From: Prochlorococcus sp. MIT 1314 | GTDB lineage: Bacteria; Cyanobacteriota; Cyanobacteriia; PCC-6307; Cyanobiaceae | Assembly (NCBI RefSeq): GCF_034093315.1 | Contig: NZ_CP139300.1 | Location: 434,001-498,000 of the forward strand | Length of the DNA: 64,000 nt | Direction of reading: 5' to 3' | Shown here: piece after piece, positions 47,196-57,030 of the stretch | How positions within the stretch are numbered: the stretch's first letter is position 1 | Layout of the letters: every line of letters starts with the position of its first letter | The notes under the pieces: model-generated | What the model was told of the DNA's origin: nothing | Seen by the model: only the letters and a program-made list of their open reading frames with translations | Databases searched by the model: none | Program-made: the position numbers and the translations under genes

Positions 47196-48569
47196 ATGGA
47201 AGAAAAAAAATCCTTTTTGGAACAAAAGATTGACCTTAAAAGCCCTAATAAAAATATAGTGCCTATTACTGCATCTATCGGAAGCGATGGAAAGTTAACC
47301 ATTGGGGGATGCTCAATTGAAGAATTAGTCGAAAAATATGATTCTCCTCTATATATTTTGGATGAAATCACTTTAAGACAATCGTGTAGAGCGTATAAAA
47401 AAGCATTAGAAAAATTTTACCCAGGGGAATCGCTACCTGTATATGCCTCCAAAGCGAATAGTTCTATTTTTATGAGTAACCTTGTTTCTTCAGAAGGTCT
47501 AGGACTTGATGCGGTTTCAGAAGGAGAATTATTAACTGCTCTTAAAGGTGGTGTCCCAAATGAAAACATTGTTTTTCATGGAAATAATAAATCAGACAAG
47601 GAAATAGAGTTTGCAGTTAGAAACAATATTAAAGTAATTGTAGATAATGATTATGACTTAGAGAGATTAGAGGACATCTCAAACTCATTTAATCGTGACT
47701 TAGAAATTTCGGTTCGTTTTACTCCTGGGATAGAATGTCACACACATGAATACATAAGAACAGGGTCATTTGATAGCAAATTTGGTTTCGGAATTGAATA
47801 TTTAAATATTTTATTTGCCAAAATCAGTAAAACCAAAAATCTAAAATTAAAAGGATTACACGCTCATATAGGTTCCCAGATTTTTGAACTAGACCCTCAT
47901 AAGGATCTGGGCGAAATAATGGTAAATGTTATTTTAGACGCCAAAAAATTTGGCCATAATATTGAAAAATTGAATGTAGGTGGAGGTTTAGGCATTAAAT
48001 ATACAGAAAATGACGACCCCCCTTCTATTGATGAATGGGTAAAAACAATTTCCACCTCAGTCGTTAAAGCTTGCAAAAAACACAATTTAGATTTACCTAC
48101 ATTGATGTGTGAGCCTGGAAGATCGATTGTATCTACAGCAGGGGTAACAATTTACAAAATTGGGGCATTTAAAGAAATTCCTGGTATCAGAACTTATTTA
48201 TCTGTTGATGGGGGGATGAGTGATAATCCAAGACCTATAACATATCAATCAAATTATTCTGCATGCTTGGTTAGTAATCCCCTAAATATTAATTCCAAAA
48301 ATAAATATACTATTGCTGGTAAGCACTGCGAATCAGGAGATGTATTGTTTAAGGAGATAGAACTAGGAGATTGTAAAACAGGAGACCTAATATGTGTTTT
48401 TGGTACAGGTGCGTACAATAATTCAATGAGTTCTAACTATAACAGAATTCCAAGACCCGCTGCCCTATTAGTTTATGATGGTGAAGCTGAGATTATTCAA
48501 AAGAGAGAAAGTTCATTAGATCTTTTGAAATATGATGTATTGCCTGATCGCTTTATTAAACAAAATTAG
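47196..48569 (+). CDS. lysA: Diaminopimelate decarboxylase
   Basis: LysA makes lysine from meso-diaminopimelate, the same precursor used in peptidoglycan. The 457-residue fold-type III PLP enzyme has PLP-Lys in VYASKANSSIF (about 85-95), LKGLHAHIGSQIFEL (about 219-233), the Gly-rich GGGLGIKY (about 267), CEPGRSIV (about 306-313), and GAYNNSMSSNYN (about 405-416), which contributes the dimer-interface residues. It opens a compact plus-strand cluster with cdaA, uppS, bioB and trhO. Confidence 0.96.
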   Translation: MEEKKSFLEQKIDLKSPNKNIVPITASIGSDGKLTIGGCSIEELVEKYDSPLYILDEITLRQSCRAYKKALEKFYPGESLPVYASKANSSIFMSNLVSSEGLGLDAVSEGELLTALKGGVPNENIVFHGNNKSDKEIEFAVRNNIKVIVDNDYDLERLEDISNSFNRDLEISVRFTPGIECHTHEYIRTGSFDSKFGFGIEYLNILFAKISKTKNLKLKGLHAHIGSQIFELDPHKDLGEIMVNVILDAKKFGHNIEKLNVGGGLGIKYTENDDPPSIDEWVKTISTSVVKACKKHNLDLPTLMCEPGRSIVSTAGVTIYKIGAFKEIPGIRTYLSVDGGMSDNPRPITYQSNYSACLVSNPLNINSKNKYTIAGKHCESGDVLFKEIELGDCKTGDLICVFGTGAYNNSMSSNYNRIPRPAALLVYDGEAEIIQKRESSLDLLKYDVLPDRFIKQN

Positions 48570-48597
48570 GTACATTTAAATTAATTTTATATTTAAT

Positions 48598-49506
48598 GTG
48601 AATTTCTGGGGGATTATAAATTTAAAACTTTTATTAGATGTATTATTTGCTATTGGTTTCGGAATTTTATTATTTTCTAGAGTAAAAGAACAGAGGACAT
48701 TATGGCTTTTGAGGGGATATTTGTTTTTAGTCTCTTCCGCATGGTTTATACAAAGATATGCTTACCTCCCATTAACATCAAAATTAATTGATGCTGTAGT
48801 TCTCGCCTGTTCTCTCTCCTTAGCGATCCTTTGGCAAGGAGAGTTAAGAAGATTAATGGAATTATTAGGCACTGGAAGGCTAGCTGTTTTATTAGGAAAT
48901 CCCCCAAAAGAATTTAGAGCATCATCAACTACTATTTCTCAGTTAGTTAATACTGCAGGTAAACTCTCTCAAAACAGGAGAGGTGCTTTAATAGTTGTCG
49001 ATTTGGGGAGTGATTTAAGGCCTGAAGATTTTTTATATTCAGGTACAAATATTGAGGCACAATTATCAACTGACCTTTTAATAAATCTTTTTGCCACAGA
49101 TACACCGTTACATGATGGAGCAGTTCTTGTGAAAGGTAACAAAATAATATCTGCGGGTGTAATACTTCCTCTCTCGAGGCAAGGAATTAGTAGATATGGA
49201 ACAAGACATTTAGCAGCATTAGGAATTACAGAAAGATTTGACAGATGTATATGTATTGTTGTTTCTGAAGAGACAGGTACGTTATCATTAGCAAATCAGG
49301 GAAAACTTGAGAGACCAATTACTAGCAGCAGATTAGAAGAACTTCTTGTAAATTTGATTGGGAGCCAAAACTCAATGGGAACAAGTAAATCATCTTCAAG
49401 TAAAAATATTTTGGCCCAAAAGCCAATCCAAAGTGATAATATTATCAGTGATACCAATGAAAAAGAGTCAAACAAAACAGAAATCATTACTAATAAAAAG
49501 GATTAA
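48598..49506 (+). CDS. cdaA: Membrane diadenylate cyclase CdaA
   Basis: CdaA forms c-di-AMP from two ATP. The 302-residue protein has three N-terminal hydrophobic helices (about 8-28, 38-55, 62-80) and a DAC (DisA_N) domain (about 95-245). The DGA motif is at 173-175 in PLHDGAVLV. The second motif, usually RHR, reads Arg203-His204-Leu205 in GTRHLAALGIT. The last 50 residues are a Ser/Asn/Lys-rich tail without clear fold. The start is GTG at 48598, 28 bases after lysA, and uppS follows in 3 bases. A role in osmotic or envelope control is inferred from other bacteria. Confidence 0.93.
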   Translation: MNFWGIINLKLLLDVLFAIGFGILLFSRVKEQRTLWLLRGYLFLVSSAWFIQRYAYLPLTSKLIDAVVLACSLSLAILWQGELRRLMELLGTGRLAVLLGNPPKEFRASSTTISQLVNTAGKLSQNRRGALIVVDLGSDLRPEDFLYSGTNIEAQLSTDLLINLFATDTPLHDGAVLVKGNKIISAGVILPLSRQGISRYGTRHLAALGITERFDRCICIVVSEETGTLSLANQGKLERPITSSRLEELLVNLIGSQNSMGTSKSSSSKNILAQKPIQSDNIISDTNEKESNKTEIITNKKD

Positions 49507-49509
49507 CTA

Positions 49510-50313
49510 ATGAGTTTAGGAAAAATAATTGACAAAAAAAATAATGACTTATCCAAGAGAATAGATAAGCAAAAAGTGCCAGAACATGTAGCAATAATTA
49601 TGGATGGTAATGGGAGATGGGCGACTAAAAAAGGTTTACCTAGATCATTTGGTCATAACAAGGGGGTTAGTGTATTAAAAGAAATTATTAAAGCTTCAAA
49701 AAAATTAGGTTGTAAGGTCCTAACTGTTTATGCTTTTTCAACTGAAAATTGGACAAGACCAACGAAAGAAGTCGATTTTCTCATAAATCTTTTTAGCGAA
49801 GTTTTGGAAAGGGAAATTGAAGAGATCCATCAAGAATCAATTAAAATAAAATTTATTGGAGATTTAACTCCTTTCCCAGAGACTTTAAAAAAAATAATCT
49901 ACAATTCTGAATCTCTAACAAAAAACAACAACACTTTTTTATTAAATGTTTGTGTCAATTACGGAGGGAGGCAAGAAATAGTAAAAGTTGCGAAAGAAAT
50001 AGCATTTAAATCTTTTTCTGGGGAAATAAAACCAAGTGAAGTTAATGAAGAATTATTTAATTCAGAGCTATTAACTCAAGGAATTAAGGATCCAGAATTA
50101 CTAATTAGAACTAGTGGAGAAAAAAGGATCAGTAATTTTCTTCTATGGCAATTAGCTTATTCAGAAATTTATATATCTGAAGTACTTTGGCCAGACTTCA
50201 ATGAGTTCGAATTTCTTAAAGCAATAATTGATTACCAATCAAGGAATAGACGTTTCGGAGGTATAGAATCATTACCAAACGAGTCTTTAAAAGATCCTCA
50301 ATGTTCTTCCTGA
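49510..50313 (+). CDS. uppS: Undecaprenyl diphosphate synthase (cis-prenyltransferase)
   Basis: UppS builds the C55 lipid carrier for peptidoglycan and polysaccharide export. The 267-residue enzyme has the signature HVAIIMDGNGRWATKKG (about 26-42) with the catalytic Asp. GHNKGVSVLKEI (about 48-59), YAFSTENWTRP (about 76-86) and the C-terminal LIRTSGEKRISNFLLWQ and FGG stretches (about 198-260) follow. Here the usual Glu-Leu-Arg-type RTSGE pattern is intact. It is tightly packed between cdaA and bioB. Confidence 0.95.
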   Translation: MSLGKIIDKKNNDLSKRIDKQKVPEHVAIIMDGNGRWATKKGLPRSFGHNKGVSVLKEIIKASKKLGCKVLTVYAFSTENWTRPTKEVDFLINLFSEVLEREIEEIHQESIKIKFIGDLTPFPETLKKIIYNSESLTKNNNTFLLNVCVNYGGRQEIVKVAKEIAFKSFSGEIKPSEVNEELFNSELLTQGIKDPELLIRTSGEKRISNFLLWQLAYSEIYISEVLWPDFNEFEFLKAIIDYQSRNRRFGGIESLPNESLKDPQCSS

Positions 50314-50319
50314 CGAAAA

Positions 50320-51327
50320 ATGACTAATTCGAATAAGCAGTTATTAAGAGAAATTAGGTTCGATTGGAATAAAGAAGAAATATTGGAAATACTTAATAAG
50401 CCTCTGATTGATTTAATGTGGGAATCACAAATTGTTCACAGGAAATTTAACAAATACAACATTCAATTAGCATCATTGTTCAGCGTAAAAACTGGTGGGT
50501 GTGAGGAAAATTGTTCGTACTGTAGTCAATCAATTTATAGTGCTAGCGAAATCAAAAGTCATCCGCAATTTCAAGTTGAAGAGGTTTTAGCAAGAGCTCA
50601 AATAGCAAAAAATGAGGGTGCAGATAGGTTTTGCATGGGTTGGGCATGGAGAGAAATTAGAGATGGGAAATCTTTTAATGCAATGTTAGAGATGGTTAGT
50701 GGTGTAAGAAATTTAGGGATGGAAGCATGCGTTACCGCTGGGATGCTTACAGAAGACCAAGCTTCAAGGCTAGCTGATGCAGGTTTGACCGCGTATAACC
50801 ACAATCTTGATACAAGTCCTGAGCATTATAAAAATATTATTACGACTAGGACTTATCAAGACAGACTAGATACTATCAAAAGAGTAAGAAATGCAGGAAT
50901 AAATGTTTGTTGTGGAGGGATAATAGGTTTAGGTGAAACTAATGGCGATAGAGCATCTCTTTTGGAAGTGCTTTCAAACATGAATCCGCACCCTGAAAGT
51001 GTTCCTATAAATTCATTAGTAGCTATTGAAGGTACTGGTTTAGAAGATAATCAAGAAATTGATTCTATTGAAATGATAAGGATGATAGCTACAGCAAGAA
51101 TTCTTATGCCTAAAAGTAAAATAAGATTAAGTGCAGGGCGAGAAAAGCTTTCAAAAGAAGCCCAAATTTTATGTTTTCAATGTGGGGCAAATTCAATTTT
51201 TTATGGAGATGAGTTACTCACAACTTCAAATCCATCTTTTCAATCAGACAGAAAGCTTCTTAAAGAAGTTGGAGTATCTTTTAACAAAGATTTTGAAACT
51301 TGTGAAAAAACATTATCTTCTTTATGA
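50320..51327 (+). CDS. bioB: Biotin synthase
   Basis: BioB inserts sulfur into dethiobiotin using radical SAM chemistry. The 335-residue protein has the radical SAM cluster motif [13 protein letters not shown] (about 58-70; CxxxCxxC) and further Cys residues for the sacrificial cluster ([20 protein letters not shown]). The C-terminal Arg ligand lies in IRLSAGRE (about 268-275). It lies 6 bases after uppS and overlaps trhO by 4 bases. Confidence 0.97.
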   Translation: MTNSNKQLLREIRFDWNKEEILEILNKPLIDLMWESQIVHRKFNKYNIQLASLFSVKTGGCEENCSYCSQSIYSASEIKSHPQFQVEEVLARAQIAKNEGADRFCMGWAWREIRDGKSFNAMLEMVSGVRNLGMEACVTAGMLTEDQASRLADAGLTAYNHNLDTSPEHYKNIITTRTYQDRLDTIKRVRNAGINVCCGGIIGLGETNGDRASLLEVLSNMNPHPESVPINSLVAIEGTGLEDNQEIDSIEMIRMIATARILMPKSKIRLSAGREKLSKEAQILCFQCGANSIFYGDELLTTSNPSFQSDRKLLKEVGVSFNKDFETCEKTLSSL

Positions 51328-52232
51328 AAGGCAAAAATTATAAAATTGTTTCTCTTTATTCTTTCTTCCCATTTCAAGAAAACTTAATTCTTGATCTCAA
51401 AAATAAATTATTAGAAATTGAAAATGAAAACGATCTTTCAGGTTTATTAATTTTTGCAAGTGAGGGTATTAATGGAACTATTTGTGCTGAGAAAAATATA
51501 ATTAATATAGTTATCAATTTACTTAACAAATATACAGATAATAGAAATTTGAATATGAAAGTAAACTTTTCAAAAAAGAAAGTCTTCAAAAAATTAAAAA
51601 TAAAAATCAAGAAAGAAATAGTTACGATGGGCATTAATGGAATAAACCCTTCACAAGATAATGGGACTTATATTGACTCAGTTGCCTGGAATAAGTTAAT
51701 TAAAAATCAAAATACAATAGTCATTGATACTAGAAATAATTATGAGGTTTCTATAGGAACATTTCAGAATTCTATAAACCCAAATACGAGAAACTTTAGC
51801 GAATTCCCCAGGTGGGTAGATGATCATTTAGATAGTCATTTAGAAAATAAACAATCTACAAATATAGCAATGTTTTGTACCGGCGGTATCAGATGTGAAA
51901 AAGCTACTAGTTTGCTGAAAAAGAAAGGTTATAAAAATATTTATCACCTACAAGGAGGCATCCTTCAATACCTTGATGATATACCAGGAGAAGAAAACTT
52001 ATTTGAAGGCGAATGTTATGTTTTTGATAAAAGAGTTGCTTTAGATCAAGAATTAAAAAAAGGTTCCTACTCGATTTGTCATGCATGTGGAATGCCAATT
52101 TCAATTCAAGATCAAAAAAGAAAAGAATATAGAAAGGGTATCCAATGTCATTTCTGCATAAATCAATTCAGTGATGATGATAGAAAAAGATTTGAAGAAA
52201 GGCAAAAACAGATCGATAGATTAAAAGGATAG
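51324..52232 (+). CDS. trhO: tRNA uridine(34) hydroxylase TrhO (rhodanese family, UPF0176)
   Basis: Members hydroxylate U34 of certain tRNAs with oxygen, the first step to 5-methoxyuridine. The 302-residue protein has a ferredoxin-like N-terminal domain (about 1-100) with [11 protein letters not shown] (about 35-45). The rhodanese domain (about 115-215) has its active-site Cys in [14 protein letters not shown] (about 178-191). A C-terminal zinc-like Cys set (CHACGMP and CHFC, about 253-275) follows. Its ATG overlaps the bioB stop (ATGA). Confidence 0.93.
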   Translation: MKGKNYKIVSLYSFFPFQENLILDLKNKLLEIENENDLSGLLIFASEGINGTICAEKNIINIVINLLNKYTDNRNLNMKVNFSKKKVFKKLKIKIKKEIVTMGINGINPSQDNGTYIDSVAWNKLIKNQNTIVIDTRNNYEVSIGTFQNSINPNTRNFSEFPRWVDDHLDSHLENKQSTNIAMFCTGGIRCEKATSLLKKKGYKNIYHLQGGILQYLDDIPGEENLFEGECYVFDKRVALDQELKKGSYSICHACGMPISIQDQKRKEYRKGIQCHFCINQFSDDDRKRFEERQKQIDRLKG

Positions 52233-52268
52233 AATCATAAAATCTATAAGGAATAATTTTCCAAAATC

Positions 52269-52769
52269 ATGAAAGTTGAAGAATTAGAAAAATTAGCAAG
52301 TTCAATTGGACTATTAATTAAAATACAAGTTAGAGAAACTCTTGGATTATGTTTCTTTAGAATCGTTGTAGCAGAACAAAAAGATAAGATTATAAAGATT
52401 TGGGCCGAAATGAAAGGTTGGACTTATTTGAATAAGCAGGGGATTCAACTTGATACATTAAGAATCCTAAGTAAAGCCCCTCCCTATGTTTCAGAATTAA
52501 TATGGGCAACAACTATGGCTTGGGGAATTGAAAAAAAATCAAGCAACAAAGCAAGACTTTTAGCCATTTTCGATAGTGAAGGATATAGCAAAAAACTTGT
52601 AAGATACTTCAAATTAATCGGATTTAAAATCATAAAAGAAGTTGGTTCTAGTCCAGTAGATCTTTTTTTAAGATTGGTTTGGGGAGGTGCCGGGACACTT
52701 ATGACAGGAGAATGTATTCACATATTGAAAAAACTTGAAAAGAAACTCTCTTTAATTGAAGAAAGCTAA
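52269..52769 (+). CDS. Conserved cyanobacterial protein of unknown function
   Basis: The 166-residue protein is soluble, with no signal or Cys-rich motif. Its second half (ARLLAIFDSEGYSKKLVRYF, then GFKIIKEVGSSP, then LRLVWGGAGTLM, about 95-150) resembles a GNAT-like acetyltransferase shape with a long helix followed by a beta-strand, but no acetyl-CoA loop is clear. I recall similar proteins in cyanobacteria and plastids without a known role. It is last in the lysA-cdaA-uppS-bioB-trhO cluster and overlaps lipA by 4 bases tail to tail. Confidence 0.72.
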   Translation: MKVEELEKLASSIGLLIKIQVRETLGLCFFRIVVAEQKDKIIKIWAEMKGWTYLNKQGIQLDTLRILSKAPPYVSELIWATTMAWGIEKKSSNKARLLAIFDSEGYSKKLVRYFKLIGFKIIKEVGSSPVDLFLRLVWGGAGTLMTGECIHILKKLEKKLSLIEES

Positions 52770-53665
52770 CCGGCATGATAACTACTTCTAACTAAGGGGC
52801 CAGAAGATACTTTCTTGAATCCTAATTCCTTGGAGAAGCGATATAAATATTCAAACTCTGATGGATCCCAATATTTCTTGACTGCCAAATGATTTAATGA
52901 GGGCCTTAAATATTGACCTATTGTAATTTGATCACAATCTATATTTTTAAGATCATAAATTGTATGTTTTATTTCATCCAATGTTTCCCCAAGGCCCAAC
53001 ATAATGCCTGATTTAGTTTGAATATGAGGAGCAATTTCTTTTGACTTTTTTAGTAAACTTAGTGATTTTTTGTAATTTGCACCTCTCCTAACTTCTTTTT
53101 GAAGTCTTTCGACAGTTTCAAGATTATGATTAAAGCAAATTGGATCTTTATCTAAAATCATCTTCAATCTTTTAGTCTGAAGATTATTAGTTTCATCAAA
53201 ATTCTTGCCCCCACCCCATAAATCAGGAGTCAAAACCTCTATTTTTATTTTTGAATCAACTTTTCTAATCTCATTCATTGTAGATATAAATAAATTTGCA
53301 CCATGGTCAGTGAGATCATCTCTAGCTACCGATGTTAAAACAACATATTTCAAATTTAATACTTTTACTGCTTCAGCAACTTGAATAAATTCATTACTAT
53401 TGACTGAACTAGGTCTACCTTTATTTACCTGACAGAAAGCACAAGAACGAGAACATATTGATCCACCTAGTAAAAAAGTGGCTGTTCCTGAGGCATAACA
53501 TTCTGCTCTATTTGGACATCTTGCTTCTTCACAAATAGTATGAATATCTAGTTTTTTAATAAGTGATTGTATTGTTTCGAACTCTGAAGCTTTACTAATA
53601 GGAAATTTTATCCATGGAGGAAGTCTTAAAATTTTTTCTTTCTTGATTAGATTATTTTGTTTCAT
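52766..53665 (-). CDS. lipA: Lipoyl synthase
   Basis: LipA inserts two sulfur atoms into octanoyl groups on 2-oxoacid dehydrogenase and glycine-cleavage proteins. The 299-residue radical SAM enzyme has the auxiliary-cluster Cys triad CEEARCPNRAEC (about 41-52) and the SAM-cluster motif CSRSCAFC (about 71-78). The C-terminal SGPLVRSSYHAG carries the conserved Arg-Ser-Ser. It follows recR by 2 bases and is likely co-transcribed with it. Confidence 0.96.
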   Translation of the reverse strand: MKQNNLIKKEKILRLPPWIKFPISKASEFETIQSLIKKLDIHTICEEARCPNRAECYASGTATFLLGGSICSRSCAFCQVNKGRPSSVNSNEFIQVAEAVKVLNLKYVVLTSVARDDLTDHGANLFISTMNEIRKVDSKIKIEVLTPDLWGGGKNFDETNNLQTKRLKMILDKDPICFNHNLETVERLQKEVRRGANYKKSLSLLKKSKEIAPHIQTKSGIMLGLGETLDEIKHTIYDLKNIDCDQITIGQYLRPSLNHLAVKKYWDPSEFEYLYRFSKELGFKKVSSGPLVRSSYHAG

Positions 53666-53667
53666 TT

Positions 53668-54267
53668 CTAATTAAGCTTTGTTCTTCCTTCTAAGGCCCT
53701 AGCGAGGGTCACTTCATCTACATATTCAAGTTCACTTCCCATTGGGAGGCCATAGGCAATCCTCGTAACTTTAGTGAAAGGGGCTAATAATTTTCCAATA
53801 TAAAGACTTGTTGTATCTCCCTCAACACTTGGGGTCAATGCAAGTATGATCTCATCTATTTCAGACTTGCTAACTCGTTCTACTAAGCTTCTTATTTCTA
53901 AAAGTTCAGGTCCCACAGAATCCATTGGAGATATTAAACCACCAATGACGTGATAGACACCTTTAAACTCTCTCGCTCGTTCTAAAGCAAGCAAATCTTT
54001 GGTTTCTGCTACTACGCAGATTAGTTTTTGGTTTCTTTCAGTATTTCTGCATATTTCACATTCATCTGCTGATGTCAAATTGAAGCATTTTTTACAACGG
54101 CCAACATTACTATGAGCTTCTAACAAAGCTTTTGAAAAATCCCTTATTGTACTTTCAGGTTGTTTTAGAATAAATAGTGCTAATCGTTGAGCTGTTCTTG
54201 GACCAATCCCTGGAAATTTCTCAAAATGACCAATTAATTTTGAAAGTGGTTTGGTATAGGTAATCAA
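53668..54267 (-). CDS. recR: Recombination mediator RecR
   Basis: RecR works with RecF and RecO to load RecA on gapped DNA. The 199-residue protein has the helix-hairpin-helix [17 protein letters not shown] (about 18-34), the zinc finger [16 protein letters not shown] (about 58-73) and a Toprim domain (about 80-175, [18 protein letters not shown]). Length is typical. The start appears to be TTG at 54267. The window also carries ruvC and recBD, so several recombination genes are near each other but not clustered. Confidence 0.96.
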   Translation of the reverse strand: MITYTKPLSKLIGHFEKFPGIGPRTAQRLALFILKQPESTIRDFSKALLEAHSNVGRCKKCFNLTSADECEICRNTERNQKLICVVAETKDLLALERAREFKGVYHVIGGLISPMDSVGPELLEIRSLVERVSKSEIDEIILALTPSVEGDTTSLYIGKLLAPFTKVTRIAYGLPMGSELEYVDEVTLARALEGRTKLN

Positions 54268-54370
54268 AATTCAACTATTTCTAGGATTAATTTAGACCCA
54301 AAATTCTGAATTGCCATAATTGTTTGCTTTTAATGTCTTATTATGTTTTTAGTTAGTAATTTCAAACAAA

Positions 54371-54928
54371 ATGAAAAATAATAAATTCAACCCTTTCAAA
54401 TATTTATTTCTAATTTTTTTGTGTTTAATACTTAACGCTTGTAGTGGAGGTATCAATGCGGGATTAGAAGCTTATCAAAGTCCCGACGGAAGATATGCAT
54501 TTTTGTATCCAACAGGATGGACAAGAATAAAAGTCGATGGAGGACCTGAAATTATTTATCATGATTTAATCAATAGTAATGAGACATTAAGTTTAGTAGT
54601 TTCTGATGTAAATAAAGAGGTTCAATTAGAGCAATTGGGGACCCCAAGTGAAGTGGGTCAAACATTAATTGATAAAGTAATTGCTCCCGAAGGTTCAGGT
54701 AGAGAGGTAAAACTTATTAATGCCAACAAGAGGGAGCTATCCAATCATATTTTCTATGATTTAGAGTATGAATTAAATTTAGATAAACAAGCCAGGAATG
54801 AACTAGCTACAGTCGTAATTGATAGGGGAACACTTTATACTTTTGCTGTAGGAACAAATGAAGAGAGATGGAACAAAGTTGATGGAATGTTTAGTAATGT
54901 AATTGAATCATTTAACTTCTTAATATAG
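54371..54928 (+). CDS. psbP: PsbP-like photosystem II lipoprotein (CyanoP type)
   Basis: The 185-residue protein begins with a lipoprotein signal whose lipobox LNAC ends at Cys24. The mature part is a PsbP domain: GLEAYQSPDGRYAFLYPTGW (about 31-50) is the family's usual opening, followed by VVSDVNKEVQLEQLGTPSEV and the final WNKVDGMFSNVIESF. CyanoP is a lumenal assembly factor or extrinsic component of photosystem II. It is divergent from recR and convergent with the ABC exporter. Confidence 0.93.
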   Translation: MKNNKFNPFKYLFLIFLCLILNACSGGINAGLEAYQSPDGRYAFLYPTGWTRIKVDGGPEIIYHDLINSNETLSLVVSDVNKEVQLEQLGTPSEVGQTLIDKVIAPEGSGREVKLINANKRELSNHIFYDLEYELNLDKQARNELATVVIDRGTLYTFAVGTNEERWNKVDGMFSNVIESFNFLI

Positions 54929-54944
54929 TTTTAGAAAATACATC

Positions 54945-56717
54945 CTAAATACCTACCTGAACATTCCACAAATCTGCATATATTTTCTTCTGATTTAATA
55001 AGTTTTTATGTTTTCCACTTTCAACTATTTTACCTTTATCAATAACAATAATATTGTCAGCATTTTTTATCGTGCTTAATCTATGAGCTATTACAATCGT
55101 GGTTCTTTCTTTTGTGATTTTAGATAATGATTTCTGAATTAAAGCCTCTGTTTCATTGTCAACTGAGGCGGTAGCTTCATCTAATATTAATATTGGAGCA
55201 TCCTTTAAAACAGCTCTCGCCAAGGCAATCCTTTGGCGTTGGCCGCCCGAGAGCCTTTGCCCCCTTTCTCCCACTATAGTTTTATAACCCTCTGGTAATT
55301 GTTCAATAAATTTATGAGCTTCAGCAATCTTTGACGCCTTGATGATGTCTTTAAAACTTGGGTTAATTGAGCCATAAGCAATATTTTCTTGTACAGTGCC
55401 ATGAAATAAATAAGTTTCTTGACTAACTAAAGATATACATTTTCTTAAATCTCTCAAATTAATTTCTTTAATAGGAATGCCATCCAAGGTAATTAAACCA
55501 TTATTACTATCATAAATCCTAAGAAGTAGTTTTATTATCGTACTTTTCCCAGAACCTGTTAACCCAACAATTCCTAAAGTTGAGTTATTTTCAATTTTGA
55601 AATTTATATTTTTTAAAGTTAAATCTCTTCCAGGATAGCTAAAATTTACATTATTAAAAATGATTTGACCTTTAGTATGCTTAGGTTCAATTTTTATTTT
55701 TCCATCTTTTATTTTTACAGGAGTATCAATAAGATCAATTACTCTATCTATTGATGCCATAGATCTCTGAAAATCATCTAAAACATGTCCTAAAGTAGTT
55801 AAAGGCCACAATAATCTTTGTGTAATAAACACTAGAAAACTATAGGTACCTACATTAAGAGTATTATTCCAGGTTTGGAAGCCTCCAATTAATAGAATTG
55901 CTATAAAAGCAAATAATATTGCAAATCTTATAAGTGGGATAAAAGCTGAAGATAATTTAATTGCAGCCTTATTACTTCTTTGATAAGCAAGACTTTCTTT
56001 ATTTAATCTATGAAGTTCCCATTTTTCTTTAGTGAAACTTTTTATAGTCAGAATTCCACTTAAATTATTATTAAGTCTTGAAGCCAACATTCCTGCCTTA
56101 TTTCTTACATCTTTATATTTTGGAGCTAGCTTTCTTTGAAAGTTAATTGATCCTAAAAATATGATTGGTATAGGAAAGAAAGCAAATAAAGCAATTTTTG
56201 GAGCAACAAAAATCATCGTGCCACCAATTATTAAGACAGTTATAATTAACTGAATAATCTGATTAGCCCCTTGGTCTAGAAATCTCTCGAGTTGATTTAT
56301 ATCATCATTCAAAATAGACAATAGCCTTCCAGTATTATCGTTTTCAAAAAATTCCATATCTAATTCCTGTATATGGTCATAAGCTTTTATTCTTAATTTA
56401 TGTTGTGATAGCTGAGCCAGATTTCTCCATAAAACCGAATATAAATATTCAAAGGAAGATTCACCAGACCAAACTATCCCTGATGCAAATGCAAGAAAAA
56501 TCAATTGTGCTGGAACTTCTTTTATACCAAAACCAGCAATCCATGAATTCTGTTCTTTTACAACGATATCAACTGCAAGACCTATTATTACAGGGGGAGC
56601 TAAATCTAATATTTTATTAATTATGGAACTAAAAAACGCAAGAAATAGTAATCTCCTTTCTTCAATAAGATTCAAATAAAGTCTAATTATTGGATTTTGA
56701 TTCTTCTTAGATCTCAT
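54945..56717 (-). CDS. ABC exporter, fused membrane and ATPase domains (MsbA/MDR type)
   Basis: The 590-residue half-transporter has six transmembrane helices (about 20-310) and a C-terminal ATPase. Walker A is GLTGSGKSTIIKLLLR (about 389-404), the signature is RLSGGQRQRIALARA (about 490-504), and Walker B is PILILDEATASVD (about 511-523), with the H-loop VIAHRLSTI. It should act as a homodimer or with a partner. The substrate (lipid, drug or peptide) is not visible. It is followed 10 bases upstream by a small secreted protein gene on the same strand. Confidence 0.93.
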   Translation of the reverse strand: MRSKKNQNPIIRLYLNLIEERRLLFLAFFSSIINKILDLAPPVIIGLAVDIVVKEQNSWIAGFGIKEVPAQLIFLAFASGIVWSGESSFEYLYSVLWRNLAQLSQHKLRIKAYDHIQELDMEFFENDNTGRLLSILNDDINQLERFLDQGANQIIQLIITVLIIGGTMIFVAPKIALFAFFPIPIIFLGSINFQRKLAPKYKDVRNKAGMLASRLNNNLSGILTIKSFTKEKWELHRLNKESLAYQRSNKAAIKLSSAFIPLIRFAILFAFIAILLIGGFQTWNNTLNVGTYSFLVFITQRLLWPLTTLGHVLDDFQRSMASIDRVIDLIDTPVKIKDGKIKIEPKHTKGQIIFNNVNFSYPGRDLTLKNINFKIENNSTLGIVGLTGSGKSTIIKLLLRIYDSNNGLITLDGIPIKEINLRDLRKCISLVSQETYLFHGTVQENIAYGSINPSFKDIIKASKIAEAHKFIEQLPEGYKTIVGERGQRLSGGQRQRIALARAVLKDAPILILDEATASVDNETEALIQKSLSKITKERTTIVIAHRLSTIKNADNIIVIDKGKIVESGKHKNLLNQKKIYADLWNVQVGI

Positions 56718-56727
56718 AAAACTGCAA

Positions 56728-57021
56728 TTAAATTTTTTTATTTTGATATAAATTTTCTTTGGTTTCTAACTTACATTTTGTTTTTGCATCTTGATGACTT
56801 GCAGTTTGAGTAAATTCTTTGTAGTAACATTCACAAGTTTCATTTGCGATCTCTTCAATATATTGTATTTCCGCTTTAAGCATCTCCTCTTTGACACTTT
56901 GAAGACAAAAGAATTTTATGATCGAATTTTGTTTTGCATTTGCTAAATAATGAAGATTAAAAGAGTTTAATAGAATCATTACATTCACCAGAAGAAAGAA
57001 TTTATATTTGCTCGCTTTCAT
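56728..57021 (-). CDS. Small secreted protein of unknown function
   Basis: The 97-residue protein has a hydrophobic signal sequence (about 8-28, ending LANA-KQ). The mature part holds four Cys: FCLQ, ETCECYY and KCKL. The latter three suggest disulfides or metal binding in the periplasm. It is squeezed between deaD and the ABC exporter on the same strand with 9-10 bases on either side, which favours a real gene in one transcription unit. No family is recognised. Confidence 0.65.
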   Translation of the reverse strand: MKASKYKFFLLVNVMILLNSFNLHYLANAKQNSIIKFFCLQSVKEEMLKAEIQYIEEIANETCECYYKEFTQTASHQDAKTKCKLETKENLYQNKKI

Positions 57022-57030
57022 CCTCTATAC

